Below are positions 23,033 to 32,163 of a stretch of DNA of 54,271 nt, piece by piece. The stretch spans positions 1 to 54,271 of the forward strand of contig JAGLZA010000023.1 in NCBI GenBank assembly GCA_023131835.1, given 5' to 3'. The notes beneath the pieces were generated by a model, which saw nothing but the letters and a program-made list of their open reading frames with translations, did no database searches and was not told the DNA's origin. Origin of the DNA: Caldifarciminota bacterium (GTDB lineage Bacteria > Hydrothermota > UBA3072). Both the position numbers and the translations under genes were made by a program. The first letter of the stretch is position 1. Each line of letters opens with the position of its first letter.

Positions 23033-24348
23033 TTCTTACGCTTAATAAAGAAATTATTCTTACAGGTGCAAGTCTTGAAATTAAAAATCAACTCAAAAAA
23101 GCTCTTTCATTTCCGAATCCAGCGTACTTGGAAGCAAAAAGGCACAAACGCTATACCGGGAATATAGAAAAAACCCTTTGTTTTCTTGAAAAAGATCAAG
23201 ATAGCATTAGACTCCCTCGCGGGTTTATCCGGCAAGCTTTAGAGATTGTCGGAAAAGAGTTTATTTTTCAAGACCATCGGCAAATCCTACCAGTGATTGA
23301 TTTGCAGTTTTCCGGCAAACTAAGACCATATCAAGAAAAAGCTGTGCAGGCGATTATAAAAAAAGATTTTGGTGTGCTCTCTGCTCTTACGGGATCAGGA
23401 AAAACAATTTGTGCTTTAGCCATTATCGCCATAAGGCGTCAACCAGTATTGATTTTGGTTCATTCAAAGCTTTTATTGTATCAGTGGAGAGATATGATCG
23501 CTAAGTTTTTGGGAACCACTGCTGGTCTGATCGGAGATAATAAGTTTGATGTCCAGCCTGTCACAGTAGGGATTATCAATTCAGTCAGAAAGCATCTAAA
23601 AGAACTGCCCCGGCATTTTGGCCAAATTATATTTGACGAAACTCACAAAATTCCTGCAATGATGAGTTGTGAAATCGTCCGGGCCTTTGACTGTAAATTT
23701 GCGCTAGGATGTTCGGCCACACCATATAGGAGAGATCAGCTGACTAGACTGATTCACTGGTTTATCGGTCCTATGGTTCACAGGATTGATTCCAAAGAGC
23801 TGGAGGACTTGGGGGCCGTTTTGATTCCTGAGATACAGACTAGGGAGACTGGATTCAACTATCAAAAGCTCTTGTCGTTGATTGTGGTGGATGAAGACCG
23901 TAATGACATGATAGTCCAGGATGTTCTTTTTGAGACCAGACATTATTCAGGGACCGTATTGGTTGTTTCAGACAGGGTTGAGCACTGTGAAATACTCGCT
24001 AAGGCCCTGGCCATTAATAGGAGTTTGAGGGTAGAAATATTGACAGGTCAACTTAAATCCAAAGAGCGTATGTCCATCGTCGAAGATATCCGGGCAGGCA
24101 AAGTTGATGTCGTGATAGCCACCGTGCAGCTAATTGGAGAGGGGGTAGATTTTCCTTGTTTGTCTTCACTTTTTTTAGCGACACCGATAAAATTTTCAGC
24201 TAGATTAATACAAGTTATTGGCCGGATCTTGCGGCCAGTAGATGGAAAAAAACCGCACGTGTACGATTATTGTGATCCCGTAGGTCCTCTGTATGCTTCA
24301 GCTAAGGCCCGAGCCAAGACGTACCGTGACATGGGGTGGTTGAAATGA
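23029..24348 (+). CDS. SF2 DNA helicase (UvsW/RAD25-like)
   Basis: A 439-residue helicase. Residues 96-110 (KLRPYQEKAVQAIIK) are the Q-like region; Walker A is LTGSGKT, motif II is DETH, motif III CSATPYR, and motif VI QVIGRILR. These match the UvsW/XPB group that remodels forks and recombination intermediates. It lacks a long accessory domain. It is flanked by nuclease copies 10 and 11 and overlaps both by one codon. Confidence 0.85.
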   Translation: MILTLNKEIILTGASLEIKNQLKKALSFPNPAYLEAKRHKRYTGNIEKTLCFLEKDQDSIRLPRGFIRQALEIVGKEFIFQDHRQILPVIDLQFSGKLRPYQEKAVQAIIKKDFGVLSALTGSGKTICALAIIAIRRQPVLILVHSKLLLYQWRDMIAKFLGTTAGLIGDNKFDVQPVTVGIINSVRKHLKELPRHFGQIIFDETHKIPAMMSCEIVRAFDCKFALGCSATPYRRDQLTRLIHWFIGPMVHRIDSKELEDLGAVLIPEIQTRETGFNYQKLLSLIVVDEDRNDMIVQDVLFETRHYSGTVLVVSDRVEHCEILAKALAINRSLRVEILTGQLKSKERMSIVEDIRAGKVDVVIATVQLIGEGVDFPCLSSLFLATPIKFSARLIQVIGRILRPVDGKKPHVYDYCDPVGPLYASAKARAKTYRDMGWLK

Positions 24349-24827
24349 AAACGCATAAAATGAGTTAAACATTAATTTATTTGATTTGGAAAAGTATGCT
24401 TGCACGATGTAGAAATCCAAAAAACAAGGATTATAAGTGGTATGGTGGACGTGGCATTTCAGTTTGTGAACGTTGGCATTCATTCGAGAATTTTTATGCT
24501 GATGTAGGAGATCCACACGAAGGAATGACTTTGGATAGATGGCCGGATAACGATGGTGACTACGGACCTGATAATTGGCGGTGGGCAACTTCCCATCAAC
24601 AAGCAAATAATCGTAGATCCAGATCTTGTGGCCCTACAAAACAATGCTGGTTTTTCGCTTTTAATTTAGATACCGGAGAATGGTTTGAGGAGAATAACCA
24701 GCGGGCTTTTGCAAGAAAACATGGGCTTTGTCAAGCGAATATTTCAGCTTGTTTGCTTAAAACACAGAAAATCCACAAGGATTGGACATTTGAGTTTTTA
24801 CCATATCAAAGAGATGGGGTGGATTGA
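24345..24827 (+). pseudogene. YGGRG-family nuclease, copy 11, broken by a stop codon
   Basis: The ATG at 24345 overlaps the helicase stop (ATGA). The frame reads MKTHKMS, then TAA (24366-24368), then TLIYLIWKSMLARCRNPK. Copy 6 has MSKTLIYSIWKSM at this place, so one AAA to TAA change at the Lys codon explains it. The rest is intact: WYGGRGISVCERW, LDRWPDNDGDYGPDNWRWAT, NISACL. Restart at a TTG (24381) could still give a protein lacking the N-terminus. Confidence 0.7.
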
Positions 24828-24829
24828 AG

Positions 24830-25102
24830 ATGAAGAAAAACAAGGAAAGGAGTCTAGTCAAACAACAAAAAACCGAACAACTCCTGGATTATTTGGGTAA
24901 GGTCATTCAAGATGTATTAAATAAATTCTTCCCGGGTTGGGGTTTTACCCTTGTAATTTTCAAGTTTAATGAGAAGGGTGTCAGTAGTTATGTGACAAGC
25001 GCTGAGCGTGAAACAATGATTAAATCCCTTAAAGAAATGGTTGAACAGCTTGAAAAAAACCAGGATTTTCCTACTAGTGGTCCTTCTGGGCTTGTTCATT
25101 AG
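24830..25102 (+). CDS. Small conserved phage protein (90 aa)
   Basis: The ATG follows the nuclease stop by 2 nt. A basic N-terminus, then LLDYLGKVIQDVLNKFFPGW, GFTLVIFKFNE and SYVTSAERETMIKSLKEMVE, a pattern seen in many phage small proteins of unknown function. It is the last gene before the late promoter. Confidence 0.55.
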   Translation: MKKNKERSLVKQQKTEQLLDYLGKVIQDVLNKFFPGWGFTLVIFKFNEKGVSSYVTSAERETMIKSLKEMVEQLEKNQDFPTSGPSGLVH

Positions 25103-25108
25103 GAATGC

Positions 25109-25137
25109 TTGACAAATAATCACTTTTCAGGTATGGA
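25109..25137 (+). promoter_or_regulatory. Possible late-operon promoter
   Basis: TTGACA, a 17-nt spacer and TATGGA. It lies in the only sizeable gap before the terminase genes. The -10 is imperfect, as expected for a regulated promoter. ATGGAA/TTCCAT can form a hairpin in the leader. Confidence 0.45.
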
Positions 25138-25168
25138 AAATTAATTCCTTCCATGAAAGGACAAAAAA

Positions 25169-25426
25169 ATGGCAGAGACCTCAAAAGTAACTCGTATGTC
25201 CGACCATGCCGATAACTGTCTGTTTATTAGTCCAGAACAAGCAATCTCCGACCTTCAAAAATTCCTTAAAGAAAATCCGGATTTTGACAAAGTATTCCTG
25301 ATAGCTGTGAGTACAAAAAACCAGGAGTTTGATTATTATTGGTTGAAGGGTCGAATACTTTCTTCCGAGGCTATTGCGGCTATGCATTTTTCTTCGGACG
25401 ATCTGACGCGGGCGATTAAGGGGTGA
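25169..25426 (+). CDS. Hypothetical protein upstream of terminase (85 aa)
   Basis: Reads MAETSKVTRMSDHADNCLFI, then ISDLQKFLKENPDFDKVFLI. Mixed alpha/beta and acidic. It overlaps the next gene's possible GTG start. No family recognised. Confidence 0.55.
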   Translation: MAETSKVTRMSDHADNCLFISPEQAISDLQKFLKENPDFDKVFLIAVSTKNQEFDYYWLKGRILSSEAIAAMHFSSDDLTRAIKG

Positions 25427-25431
25427 TAGTT

Positions 25432-25635
25432 ATGGTATCTAAAGAAAATACCTACCAACTAAAAGAAAATGACTGGATCGGCACTAGTATGCTGGTCGTT
25501 GATGGAGTTCATTTTGCGATTTGTGGGTTTGACGATACCGCAGGATATAGCGAAGAGGATTTGCGAAATGGACTTCAGGAACGGATACACAAAGCTATTT
25601 TAAAAGCAGCGGAAGCTTTGCAAATAGAAGATTAG
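25432..25635 (+). CDS. Hypothetical protein (67 aa)
   Basis: MVSKENTYQLKENDWIGTSM, a beta-rich start and a helical end (GLQERIHKAILKAAEALQI). A GTG at 25423 could also start it. Located directly before the small terminase. Function unknown. Confidence 0.5.
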   Translation: MVSKENTYQLKENDWIGTSMLVVDGVHFAICGFDDTAGYSEEDLRNGLQERIHKAILKAAEALQIED

Positions 25636-25637
25636 TT

Positions 25638-26135
25638 ATGTCCAAAACCACCAAATACAAGGAAGATTATCTGCGAATAGCTGAGGTCGTCTGCGAAGAG
25701 GGCGGGCTTTCTTTGCGTCAATTAGGTAAGGCCCTGGGTGTTTGTGCTGCGACTATAATTAAGTGGAAGAAAAAGTACCCTGAGTTCGGAGATGCTGTAG
25801 ACCGGGGCTGCCAGGCTTATGACAAGTCAACTGCTAAAGATTCTCTTCAAAAGCGCCTAGAGGGCTATTTTTACAATGAGACCACCTCTACCTTGGTAAC
25901 AAATCCAGTAACAGGTACTACCAAAATGCAGATAAGTAGAATCGTTAAGAAGCACATGCCTGCCGACGTTCATGCCTTGACTCTTTTCTTGCTTAATAGA
26001 GATTCCGAAAACTGGAAATATCGTCAAGTCGTGGACATTAATGTACTGCAAAAACTTTCCGATAAAGAAATTGATAAGCGCATTTCCTTAATTGTGGATA
26101 ACACCAAAAAGAGGAAGAAACGTGCAACGGGCTGA
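25638..26135 (+). CDS. terS: Terminase small subunit
   Basis: A 165-residue protein with an N-terminal HTH (LSLRQLGKALGVCAATIIKW KKK region), a central helical part, and a basic C-terminus (NTKKRKKRATG). This is the usual layout of TerS, which recognises the packaging site. It lies directly upstream of and overlaps the TerL gene. Confidence 0.75.
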   Translation: MSKTTKYKEDYLRIAEVVCEEGGLSLRQLGKALGVCAATIIKWKKKYPEFGDAVDRGCQAYDKSTAKDSLQKRLEGYFYNETTSTLVTNPVTGTTKMQISRIVKKHMPADVHALTLFLLNRDSENWKYRQVVDINVLQKLSDKEIDKRISLIVDNTKKRKKRATG

Positions 26136-27603
26136 CAGCACAGCTTTAGACCTGGATTACGGCCAGTACTCCCGCGTCCAAAAAGAGAACCTTTTGGCAC
26201 TTTTCCAAGAGAAGGAGCGGCGTGTTAATTCAAGACAAATTCTGTCACTGTATCCCGACCGTGGACCGTTAAGGCGTGAGCTATATGTCCCGCACTGCAA
26301 ATTCTTTAAAGCCGGTGCGAAACATAAAGAGCGCTGCATGATGGCCGCGAACAGAATTGGGAAAACCTATGGCGTCGGCGGTTATGAATTAACCTTACAT
26401 CTTACGGGTCAATATCCGCCGTGGTGGGAAGGTAGAAAATTCGATAGGCCGGTGAGGACTTGGGCGTGTGGAACAACAGGTCAAACAGTTCGAGACATTA
26501 TCCAGCGTAAGCTTCTTGGGCCGATAAACGACCTGGGAACAGGCTTAATCCCTGGTGAATACATAGTCGAGACCAAAAAAAAGGCCGGCAACGTACCGGA
26601 TACAATAGAAACCGTCTATGTGAAACACATAACCGGTGGAATCTCAACGATGGGCCTCAAGTCTTATGAGCAAGGACGTAAAGCATTTGAGGGTGATGAA
26701 CAAGATGTTGTTCTCCTCGACGAAGAGCCTCCAATCGGTATCTACACTGAGTGTCTAACGAGAACTATGACCACTCAGGGAATCGTGATGCTTCTTTTTA
26801 CTCCCCTGCAGGGCCTGTCTGACACCGTTCTCCTTTTTATGCCTGGTGGCCAGATACCGGCAGAGACGGGTAGACGTTTTGTGGTCCAAGCTACATGGGA
26901 TGACGCTCCGCACCTCACGGAACAAGACAAGCAAGATATTATTGACTCTTACCTTCCTCACGAACGTGATGCCAGGTCAAAAGGTATTCCCCAGCTTGGA
27001 TCTGGACGAATTTATCCAATTCCCGAAGAGGACCTACTTGTTGATGATTTTGCAGTTCCTAAACATTGGATTCAGGCATATGGGTTTGATGTCGGTTGGA
27101 AAGCGACGGCGGCAACGTGGGGAGCGCTAAACCGTGAATCCGATGTGCTTTATCTTCATTCGTGTTACAAGAAGGGAGAAGAAAAGCCAATAATACATGC
27201 TGAGGCTGTTAAAGCTCACGGGGAATGGGTACCGGGGTTATCCGATCCGGCGGCTCTTGGAAGAGGCCAAAAAGACGGAACACAGCTCATGCTTGAATAT
27301 AATGACCTGGGCCTTAAATTGGTTCCGGCTGAAAATCCTGTTGAGGCCGGAATCTTGAAACTCTACAAGCGGATGACCACGGGACGGCTTAAAGTATTTA
27401 AGTCAATGGTTCAGTGGCTTGAAGAGTTCAGAATATATCGGAGAGACGACAAGGGTAGAGTAGTCAAGGACTTTGATCATCTTATGGATACAACCCGGTA
27501 TCTCAATAATTCGATAGTGTCTGTGGGGATAGTTCGACCAGAAAGCAAGGAGATTCATATTCCTGGTTCAAGTAGTAGCTTGACTTCGGGGTGGGCAAGA
27601 TAA
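26122..27603 (+). CDS. terL: Terminase large subunit
   Basis: The start is a GTG at 26122 (GAGGAAGAAAC before it); the longer frame lies within terS. A 493-residue packaging motor: ATPase Walker A-like AANRIGKT near residue 76-82, PPWWEGRKFDRPVRTWACG typical of the podovirus/Bcep22-like TerL group, Walker B VVLLDEEPP near residue 200, and an RNase H-like nuclease half starting YGFDVGWKATAATW with a late Asp-rich DFDHLMD. Confidence 0.9.
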   Translation: MQRADSTALDLDYGQYSRVQKENLLALFQEKERRVNSRQILSLYPDRGPLRRELYVPHCKFFKAGAKHKERCMMAANRIGKTYGVGGYELTLHLTGQYPPWWEGRKFDRPVRTWACGTTGQTVRDIIQRKLLGPINDLGTGLIPGEYIVETKKKAGNVPDTIETVYVKHITGGISTMGLKSYEQGRKAFEGDEQDVVLLDEEPPIGIYTECLTRTMTTQGIVMLLFTPLQGLSDTVLLFMPGGQIPAETGRRFVVQATWDDAPHLTEQDKQDIIDSYLPHERDARSKGIPQLGSGRIYPIPEEDLLVDDFAVPKHWIQAYGFDVGWKATAATWGALNRESDVLYLHSCYKKGEEKPIIHAEAVKAHGEWVPGLSDPAALGRGQKDGTQLMLEYNDLGLKLVPAENPVEAGILKLYKRMTTGRLKVFKSMVQWLEEFRIYRRDDKGRVVKDFDHLMDTTRYLNNSIVSVGIVRPESKEIHIPGSSSSLTSGWAR

Positions 27604-27842
27604 TGCCGGCACGATATCATGAGGGCGCTCGTAAGGCTTATAATACTGGAAGGAAGCGGATATATTCGGACACAGAACCAGTGTCCGCTCAAAAAGAAAA
27701 AGAGCGCATGATCCGTGAACAAATTAAGCGCAAGAAAGGATCGAGACCGCGCAAGCTTCCGGCGAACTGGACCAGGTTTGAACGGATGGCAAAGGCAGGA
27801 AAGCATAAGTTGACCAATGTTGGAAGTATTCTCCGTGGATAA
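27603..27842 (+). CDS. Small basic protein after terminase (79 aa)
   Basis: The ATG overlaps the TerL stop (TAATG). MPARYHEGARKAYNTGRKRI and RPRKLPANWTRFERMAKAGK are strongly basic. It could bind DNA during packaging. It ends shortly before the first structural-type gene. Function unknown. Confidence 0.5.
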   Translation: MPARYHEGARKAYNTGRKRIYSDTEPVSAQKEKERMIREQIKRKKGSRPRKLPANWTRFERMAKAGKHKLTNVGSILRG

Positions 27843-27857
27843 AGTGAGGAAAAAATT

Positions 27858-28217
27858 ATGATAAGCAATAAAATTTTTGATGCAATAACCATAGCCGCCA
27901 GTGGCGTTGCGAATTCGGTCCCTATAGACATTCCTCATCATGTTGAGGGATTTTTCTCATTACAGATTGAGGTAACTGGGAGCGGAACGGCAAAGTTTGA
28001 ATATGAGAACTCCAACGATGGTGAGACATACGTCTTGCAGACAGCGGATATTATAGTTTCAGGCTTTACGGCAACTTCCGGGCCAGGAGCGGACGGAAAA
28101 GACCTTATCGGCAGCAGCGACTTTGATCCGGAGCCTTGCACGAAACTGAAAATAAAATGTACCGAGACTGGCGGCGCTGATTCCATAACCGTTATTGCGA
28201 CAATACTGATAAGGTAG
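27858..28217 (+). CDS. Putative virion protein (119 aa)
   Basis: A beta-rich protein: FFSLQIEVTGSGTAKFEYEN and a TSGPGADGKDLIG turn, ending LKIKCTETGGADSITVIATI. It resembles small decoration-type proteins encoded in phage head regions. The assignment is from pattern only. Confidence 0.45.
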   Translation: MISNKIFDAITIAASGVANSVPIDIPHHVEGFFSLQIEVTGSGTAKFEYENSNDGETYVLQTADIIVSGFTATSGPGADGKDLIGSSDFDPEPCTKLKIKCTETGGADSITVIATILIR

Positions 28218-28226
28218 GAGGCTGTT

Positions 28227-29051
28227 ATGGCATGGAAACATTGGGATGAGAGAAAATTTATCACCCTGCTCCTTAAAACAGGCCAGACCACGAGCTACCA
28301 GACAGGTGATGACGGGGATTTAGAACTTGGTGTAGCTCACGACTTTGCCGTTCTCACTACTGGGCGATATTCTGGGACTATAAATATTACAATCAATGGC
28401 AAAACACATGCGACTAATAATGCCTGTGTTAAAGATAATAACACAGGTAAAATGTGGCATAGAGAGGTTATCCAAGCTGATATAGGGCCTACTGCAAATG
28501 GTACATTATTCTGGGGACAATATACCCTCGGCCCTAAAATCGACATCACATTTACTGCAGCTACTAAGATAATACATAGTGTGGCCGGTGATTTTAGTAC
28601 CGGAGCTTGCTGTGTGGGAAGAAAAATTACGGTCTCTGGAGCTGCACAAGCTGGCAACAATCAGGATGTGACCGTTGCGGCAATCACAGCCAATGATATG
28701 ACTGTAAATGAAGTCCTTGTTAATGAGGGAGCGGGAGCTTCGGTTTCATTTGCTTCAGTAGATGACCTAATTTGGGATTTAAAGGATCAGGCTAATGCGA
28801 ATAGTTTGGCTGGGTACACTGATTGGCGAATTCCGAATCGAAGGGAGTTGGAGAGTATTGTTGATTTAGGGCAAAACAACCCATCAATAGACGAGATAAC
28901 TTTTCCGTCAACGCCGGCTACCTATCAGTGGACGTCATCCACGAATTTGAACCCTAGCTCCGATGCTTGGGTCGTGATCTTCACCAAGGGCGTCGTGTAT
29001 AACAACAAGAAGATTACACTTAAAATGCATGTCCGCCTAGTCAGAAATTAG
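28227..29051 (+). CDS. Protein with C-terminal Lcl/DUF1566 (C-type-lectin-like) domain
   Basis: A 274-residue protein. The last ~75 residues match the Lcl/DUF1566 pattern: YTDWRIPNRRELESIVDLG, YQWTSS, WVVIFTKGVV and MHVRLVR. This fold often binds ligands or surfaces. The first 200 residues are beta-rich and unassigned. It sits between terminase and portal, so it may be a virion or adhesion accessory protein. Confidence 0.65.
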   Translation: MAWKHWDERKFITLLLKTGQTTSYQTGDDGDLELGVAHDFAVLTTGRYSGTINITINGKTHATNNACVKDNNTGKMWHREVIQADIGPTANGTLFWGQYTLGPKIDITFTAATKIIHSVAGDFSTGACCVGRKITVSGAAQAGNNQDVTVAAITANDMTVNEVLVNEGAGASVSFASVDDLIWDLKDQANANSLAGYTDWRIPNRRELESIVDLGQNNPSIDEITFPSTPATYQWTSSTNLNPSSDAWVVIFTKGVVYNNKKITLKMHVRLVRN

Positions 29052-29060
29052 GAATTCAAA

Positions 29061-29252
29061 ATGAAAATACTAATCTCAATATTCATTATCTTTCTATTTT
29101 GTGCAACTTCCTGGGCCAGTGATTTATCGATTGCAAATCTAAAACAACTTGTTAGTAAACGTCCTGACTTAGTGGAAGATATAAAAACTGGCAAGGATGA
29201 AGGGACTGCGGCTGTATCTGTTGTGAAAGATGCCAAGGGGCGAGGGGGGTAA
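29061..29252 (+). CDS. Exported small protein (63 aa)
   Basis: A signal peptide (MKILISIFIIFLFCATSWA) is followed by 44 mature residues (LKQLVSKRPDLVEDIKTGKD...). It is an unusual cargo among head genes. It ends just before the next ATG. Function unknown. Confidence 0.5.
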   Translation: MKILISIFIIFLFCATSWASDLSIANLKQLVSKRPDLVEDIKTGKDEGTAAVSVVKDAKGRGG

Positions 29253-29253
29253 T

Positions 29254-29616
29254 ATGGCAATTACAACAACAGAAGGACTGAAAACGGCCTATCCTACTTT
29301 GTGCGAGCGGCTTGAAAAAGAAGTACGTGGAGAGACGACTGTTTCAACTGTGACCATTGTAAAAGACGGCCAGGGACGGATAAGCACCTGGACTGAAGAG
29401 ACCAGGGATCTTGATAAGGTTGTGATTGGTAAGAGAGTAGATAAATATACTTATTATTCGATTGGCGAGATCAATACTATCACAATGAAAAAATATGATA
29501 GTGATGATGTGCTGACAAGCAAAAAAGTGTTAAAACATTACAAGGATGGCACACAGCCTAACTTGACGGTCGTGGATGTTCAGCCTCCAATAGGGCCACA
29601 ACAATGTCACAAGTAG
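29254..29616 (+). CDS. Hypothetical protein (120 aa)
   Basis: The start MAITTTEGLKTAYPTL is preferred over an upstream frame. The second half has strand-turn repeats (DKYTYYSIGEINTITMKKYD) like YD-type sequence. It overlaps the portal start by 13 nt. Confidence 0.5.
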   Translation: MAITTTEGLKTAYPTLCERLEKEVRGETTVSTVTIVKDGQGRISTWTEETRDLDKVVIGKRVDKYTYYSIGEINTITMKKYDSDDVLTSKKVLKHYKDGTQPNLTVVDVQPPIGPQQCHK

Positions 29617-31658
29617 ACAATCCAGATAAAGTCAGCACATCAGTCGAAAAGCTTTCCGCCGATGACACTTTTTTAGAGACCATGCGAAAGCGCCTGGACC
29701 GATCTGTCTCAAACGAATCCGCCGAACGCAAGAAGGGTCAGGATGACGTCAAGTTCATTAATGGTGAACAATGGGACGAAACTGTAAAAACTCAGCGCGG
29801 TAAAGGGCGGTTGTGTTTGACGATTAACAAAATGCCTACCTTTCTTGATCAGATTGATGGAGATATTCGTTTAAATACTCCGGGTGTCAAAATCAAGGCC
29901 GTTGATAATGACGCTGATCCCGAGACAGCGGATGTAATTGAGGGATTGGTCCGATATGTTCAGCGTAACAGTGCTGCAACCAAAGTTCACTCTTATGCCG
30001 GTGTTCATCTGGCTGCTGGTGGTCGAGGCGCATGGAGAGTTCTGACGGATTACCTCGATGATAATGGTTTTGATCAAGATATTCGGATTGCTCGAATTAT
30101 TAATGCCTATTCGGTTTATTATGATCCTGCCGCGGAGCAAGATGACAAGCAAGATGGGATGTATATGTTTCTTGTGACTGATATGTCCCGTGAAGAGTAC
30201 AAAGATCAGTATAATCAAGAGCCTGTTGATTTTTCTGTAGACGGTTCGGAGTTGAGTAATTGGCAGACGGAATCAACTGTTCGAGTTGCTGAGTATTTTT
30301 ATAAAGAGAAGGTTGAGGACAGGACACTTTACCTTCTTTCGGATGGTAATGTTGTTACTGAAAAACCGGAAAAGGGAACAGTGGAACGAACTCGCAAGGT
30401 CCCGATCTACAAAATTAAGTGGGCCAAGGTAGACGGTAAGCGAACTCTGGAGACCGGGGATATTCCGGGGAAGATGTTTCCGATAGTTCTTGTGTGGGGA
30501 AAACAGCTTTGCGTTAATGGTAAAATTGAGGTGCGTGGGATTGCACGTCATGCTAAAGATGCTCAGATGCTTTACAATTATTTTAGGACCAATGATGCAG
30601 AGGCTGCAGCCTTACAGCCTAAGCAGCCTTACATGATGCCGGATGTTTGTCTTACTGATGGCTATCGAGAAATATGGGATAAAGCAAATGACGAAAACTA
30701 TCCCTACTTGCCTTATCATGTAGACCCTTCTTATCCTAATCATAAACCTTTTCGAGAGGCGCCGGCTATGGCCTCTTCCGCAAATCAAGCTCAAATTCAG
30801 ATAGCTGACAGCGAAATGAGAGATACCGTTGGTATCCAAAAGGCCGCGCTGGGTCAAGAAAGCAACGAAACGTCCGGGGTGGCGATTACAAAGCGCAAAC
30901 AGGAGTCAGACACCGGCCAATATGCTTTTCTGGACAACTTGGCTGATGGAGTACGTACTGAGGGCAAAATTATTGTCGGCATGATTCCAGAGATTTACGA
31001 TACTGAAAAACAAATTCAGATCCTCGGAAAAGACATGAAGGAAAAAATTGTCAATATCAATGATGGTGCCGGTATTGATTTGACTGTTGGCCTGTACGAT
31101 GTTGATATTGACGTAGAAGGCTCTTATTCTACTCAACGTGAGGAATTTCAAGAAAAAATTGCTATTCTTATTCCGAATTTAACACCTGAACAAATGGCCA
31201 TAATAGCGGATATCCTTTTCAGTATGCAGGACTTTCCGAGGGCTGACGATATTGCCGAACGATTAAAGAAACTTATCCCACCTGAGATCTTGGCCGGAGA
31301 TGAGCAGGGGCGAACCATGGAACCCGGTGAAGGCGGCATACCGGGCATGGAAGGCATGGGAGGCATGGAAGGTGGCATGCCAATGGAAGAGTCTCCGCCT
31401 GATCCGGCTATGGTTGCTGAAATGCAGCGTATAGAAACCGAAGGCCAAGTTCAGCAAGTTAAACTTGAGGAAGAGCAAGTAAAGTTGGAAATTACTCAAG
31501 TCAAGCTGGAACAAGAACAAGTCCGGCTTGATGGCATGAGGCTTAAAAATGCTCTCGAAGTTAAGGTGGGCAAAGAGGATATTACAGCCTTAGTGCAGGA
31601 AATGTTTTCCGAGCAGAGTGAGGCGGGTACATCTACAGTCAGGGAAGGAAATTACTAA
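29604..31658 (+). CDS. Portal protein (P22-like)
   Basis: A 684-residue protein of the P22 portal family: an N-terminal helical wing (KKGQDDVKFINGEQWD), NKMPTFLDQIDGDIRLN, INAYSVYYDPAAEQDDKQDG, and RGIARHAKDAQMLYNYFRT. A Met/Gly-rich linker and a long Glu/Gln coiled tail follow, which may form the barrel. The portal is the ring through which DNA enters the head. Confidence 0.9.
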   Translation: MSQVDNPDKVSTSVEKLSADDTFLETMRKRLDRSVSNESAERKKGQDDVKFINGEQWDETVKTQRGKGRLCLTINKMPTFLDQIDGDIRLNTPGVKIKAVDNDADPETADVIEGLVRYVQRNSAATKVHSYAGVHLAAGGRGAWRVLTDYLDDNGFDQDIRIARIINAYSVYYDPAAEQDDKQDGMYMFLVTDMSREEYKDQYNQEPVDFSVDGSELSNWQTESTVRVAEYFYKEKVEDRTLYLLSDGNVVTEKPEKGTVERTRKVPIYKIKWAKVDGKRTLETGDIPGKMFPIVLVWGKQLCVNGKIEVRGIARHAKDAQMLYNYFRTNDAEAAALQPKQPYMMPDVCLTDGYREIWDKANDENYPYLPYHVDPSYPNHKPFREAPAMASSANQAQIQIADSEMRDTVGIQKAALGQESNETSGVAITKRKQESDTGQYAFLDNLADGVRTEGKIIVGMIPEIYDTEKQIQILGKDMKEKIVNINDGAGIDLTVGLYDVDIDVEGSYSTQREEFQEKIAILIPNLTPEQMAIIADILFSMQDFPRADDIAERLKKLIPPEILAGDEQGRTMEPGEGGIPGMEGMGGMEGGMPMEESPPDPAMVAEMQRIETEGQVQQVKLEEEQVKLEITQVKLEQEQVRLDGMRLKNALEVKVGKEDITALVQEMFSEQSEAGTSTVREGNY

Positions 31659-31967
31659 ATGGCATCGGGACGAATCGCAGCAGTAGACATGGAGGCTGGC
31701 GTAAATACAGTACTTTATAAAATGCCTACTGGTCAGATTCAAGTACTTAACATTGGTATTTCCAACCGGAATGATGAAGATGTAAAAATTCGCTTGGCTC
31801 TTGTAAATGGGGGTTTGAGCGATTTAGCTAATTCAGACTATCTTGAATTTGACACAATAATTCGTGCAACTGGTGTGCTTGAGCGAACAGGTATCGCGCT
31901 GGCTGGGGAGCAATCACTTATCGGGCACTCAGACACAGGAAATGTCAGTTTTACAATTTGGGGATAA
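31659..31967 (+). CDS. Putative virion protein (102 aa)
   Basis: MASGRIAAVDMEAGVNTVLY and IQVLNIGISNRNDEDVKIRL, a beta-sandwich pattern found in small phage structural proteins. It follows the portal gene directly. Role unknown. Confidence 0.5.
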   Translation: MASGRIAAVDMEAGVNTVLYKMPTGQIQVLNIGISNRNDEDVKIRLALVNGGLSDLANSDYLEFDTIIRATGVLERTGIALAGEQSLIGHSDTGNVSFTIWG

Positions 31968-31970
31968 ATA

Positions 31971-32159
31971 ATGCCTCGCTATCAACATCCACTTGAGCTT
32001 CACGGCTTTGACAAGATGGTCGAAGACGGCCTGGATGTTAAAGACTTTGAAATAAAAGATTTACTACTTTTCATATTGGCAGAACTTAAAACTATAAATG
32101 AACATCTGACCATAGTGTCAGATGAAGAAATAGACGTAGACGACGAACTGGAGGTATAA
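31971..32159 (+). CDS. Small acidic hypothetical protein (62 aa)
   Basis: MPRYQHPLELHGFDKMVEDG, then a helical region and an acidic tail (SDEEIDVDDELEV). It starts 4 nt after the previous gene. Function unknown. Confidence 0.5.
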   Translation: MPRYQHPLELHGFDKMVEDGLDVKDFEIKDLLLFILAELKTINEHLTIVSDEEIDVDDELEV

Positions 32160-32163
32160 GACA

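Noticed and set aside
3569-24827. Nuclease genes as intron-encoded
   Set aside because: Flanking genes are complete on both sides with normal starts and stops; no split exon pair was found except the possible gp10 case, which contains several unrelated genes.
28227-29051. Lcl/DUF1566 protein as a target of a diversity-generating retroelement
   Set aside because: No reverse transcriptase and no template repeat of its 3' end were seen in the window.
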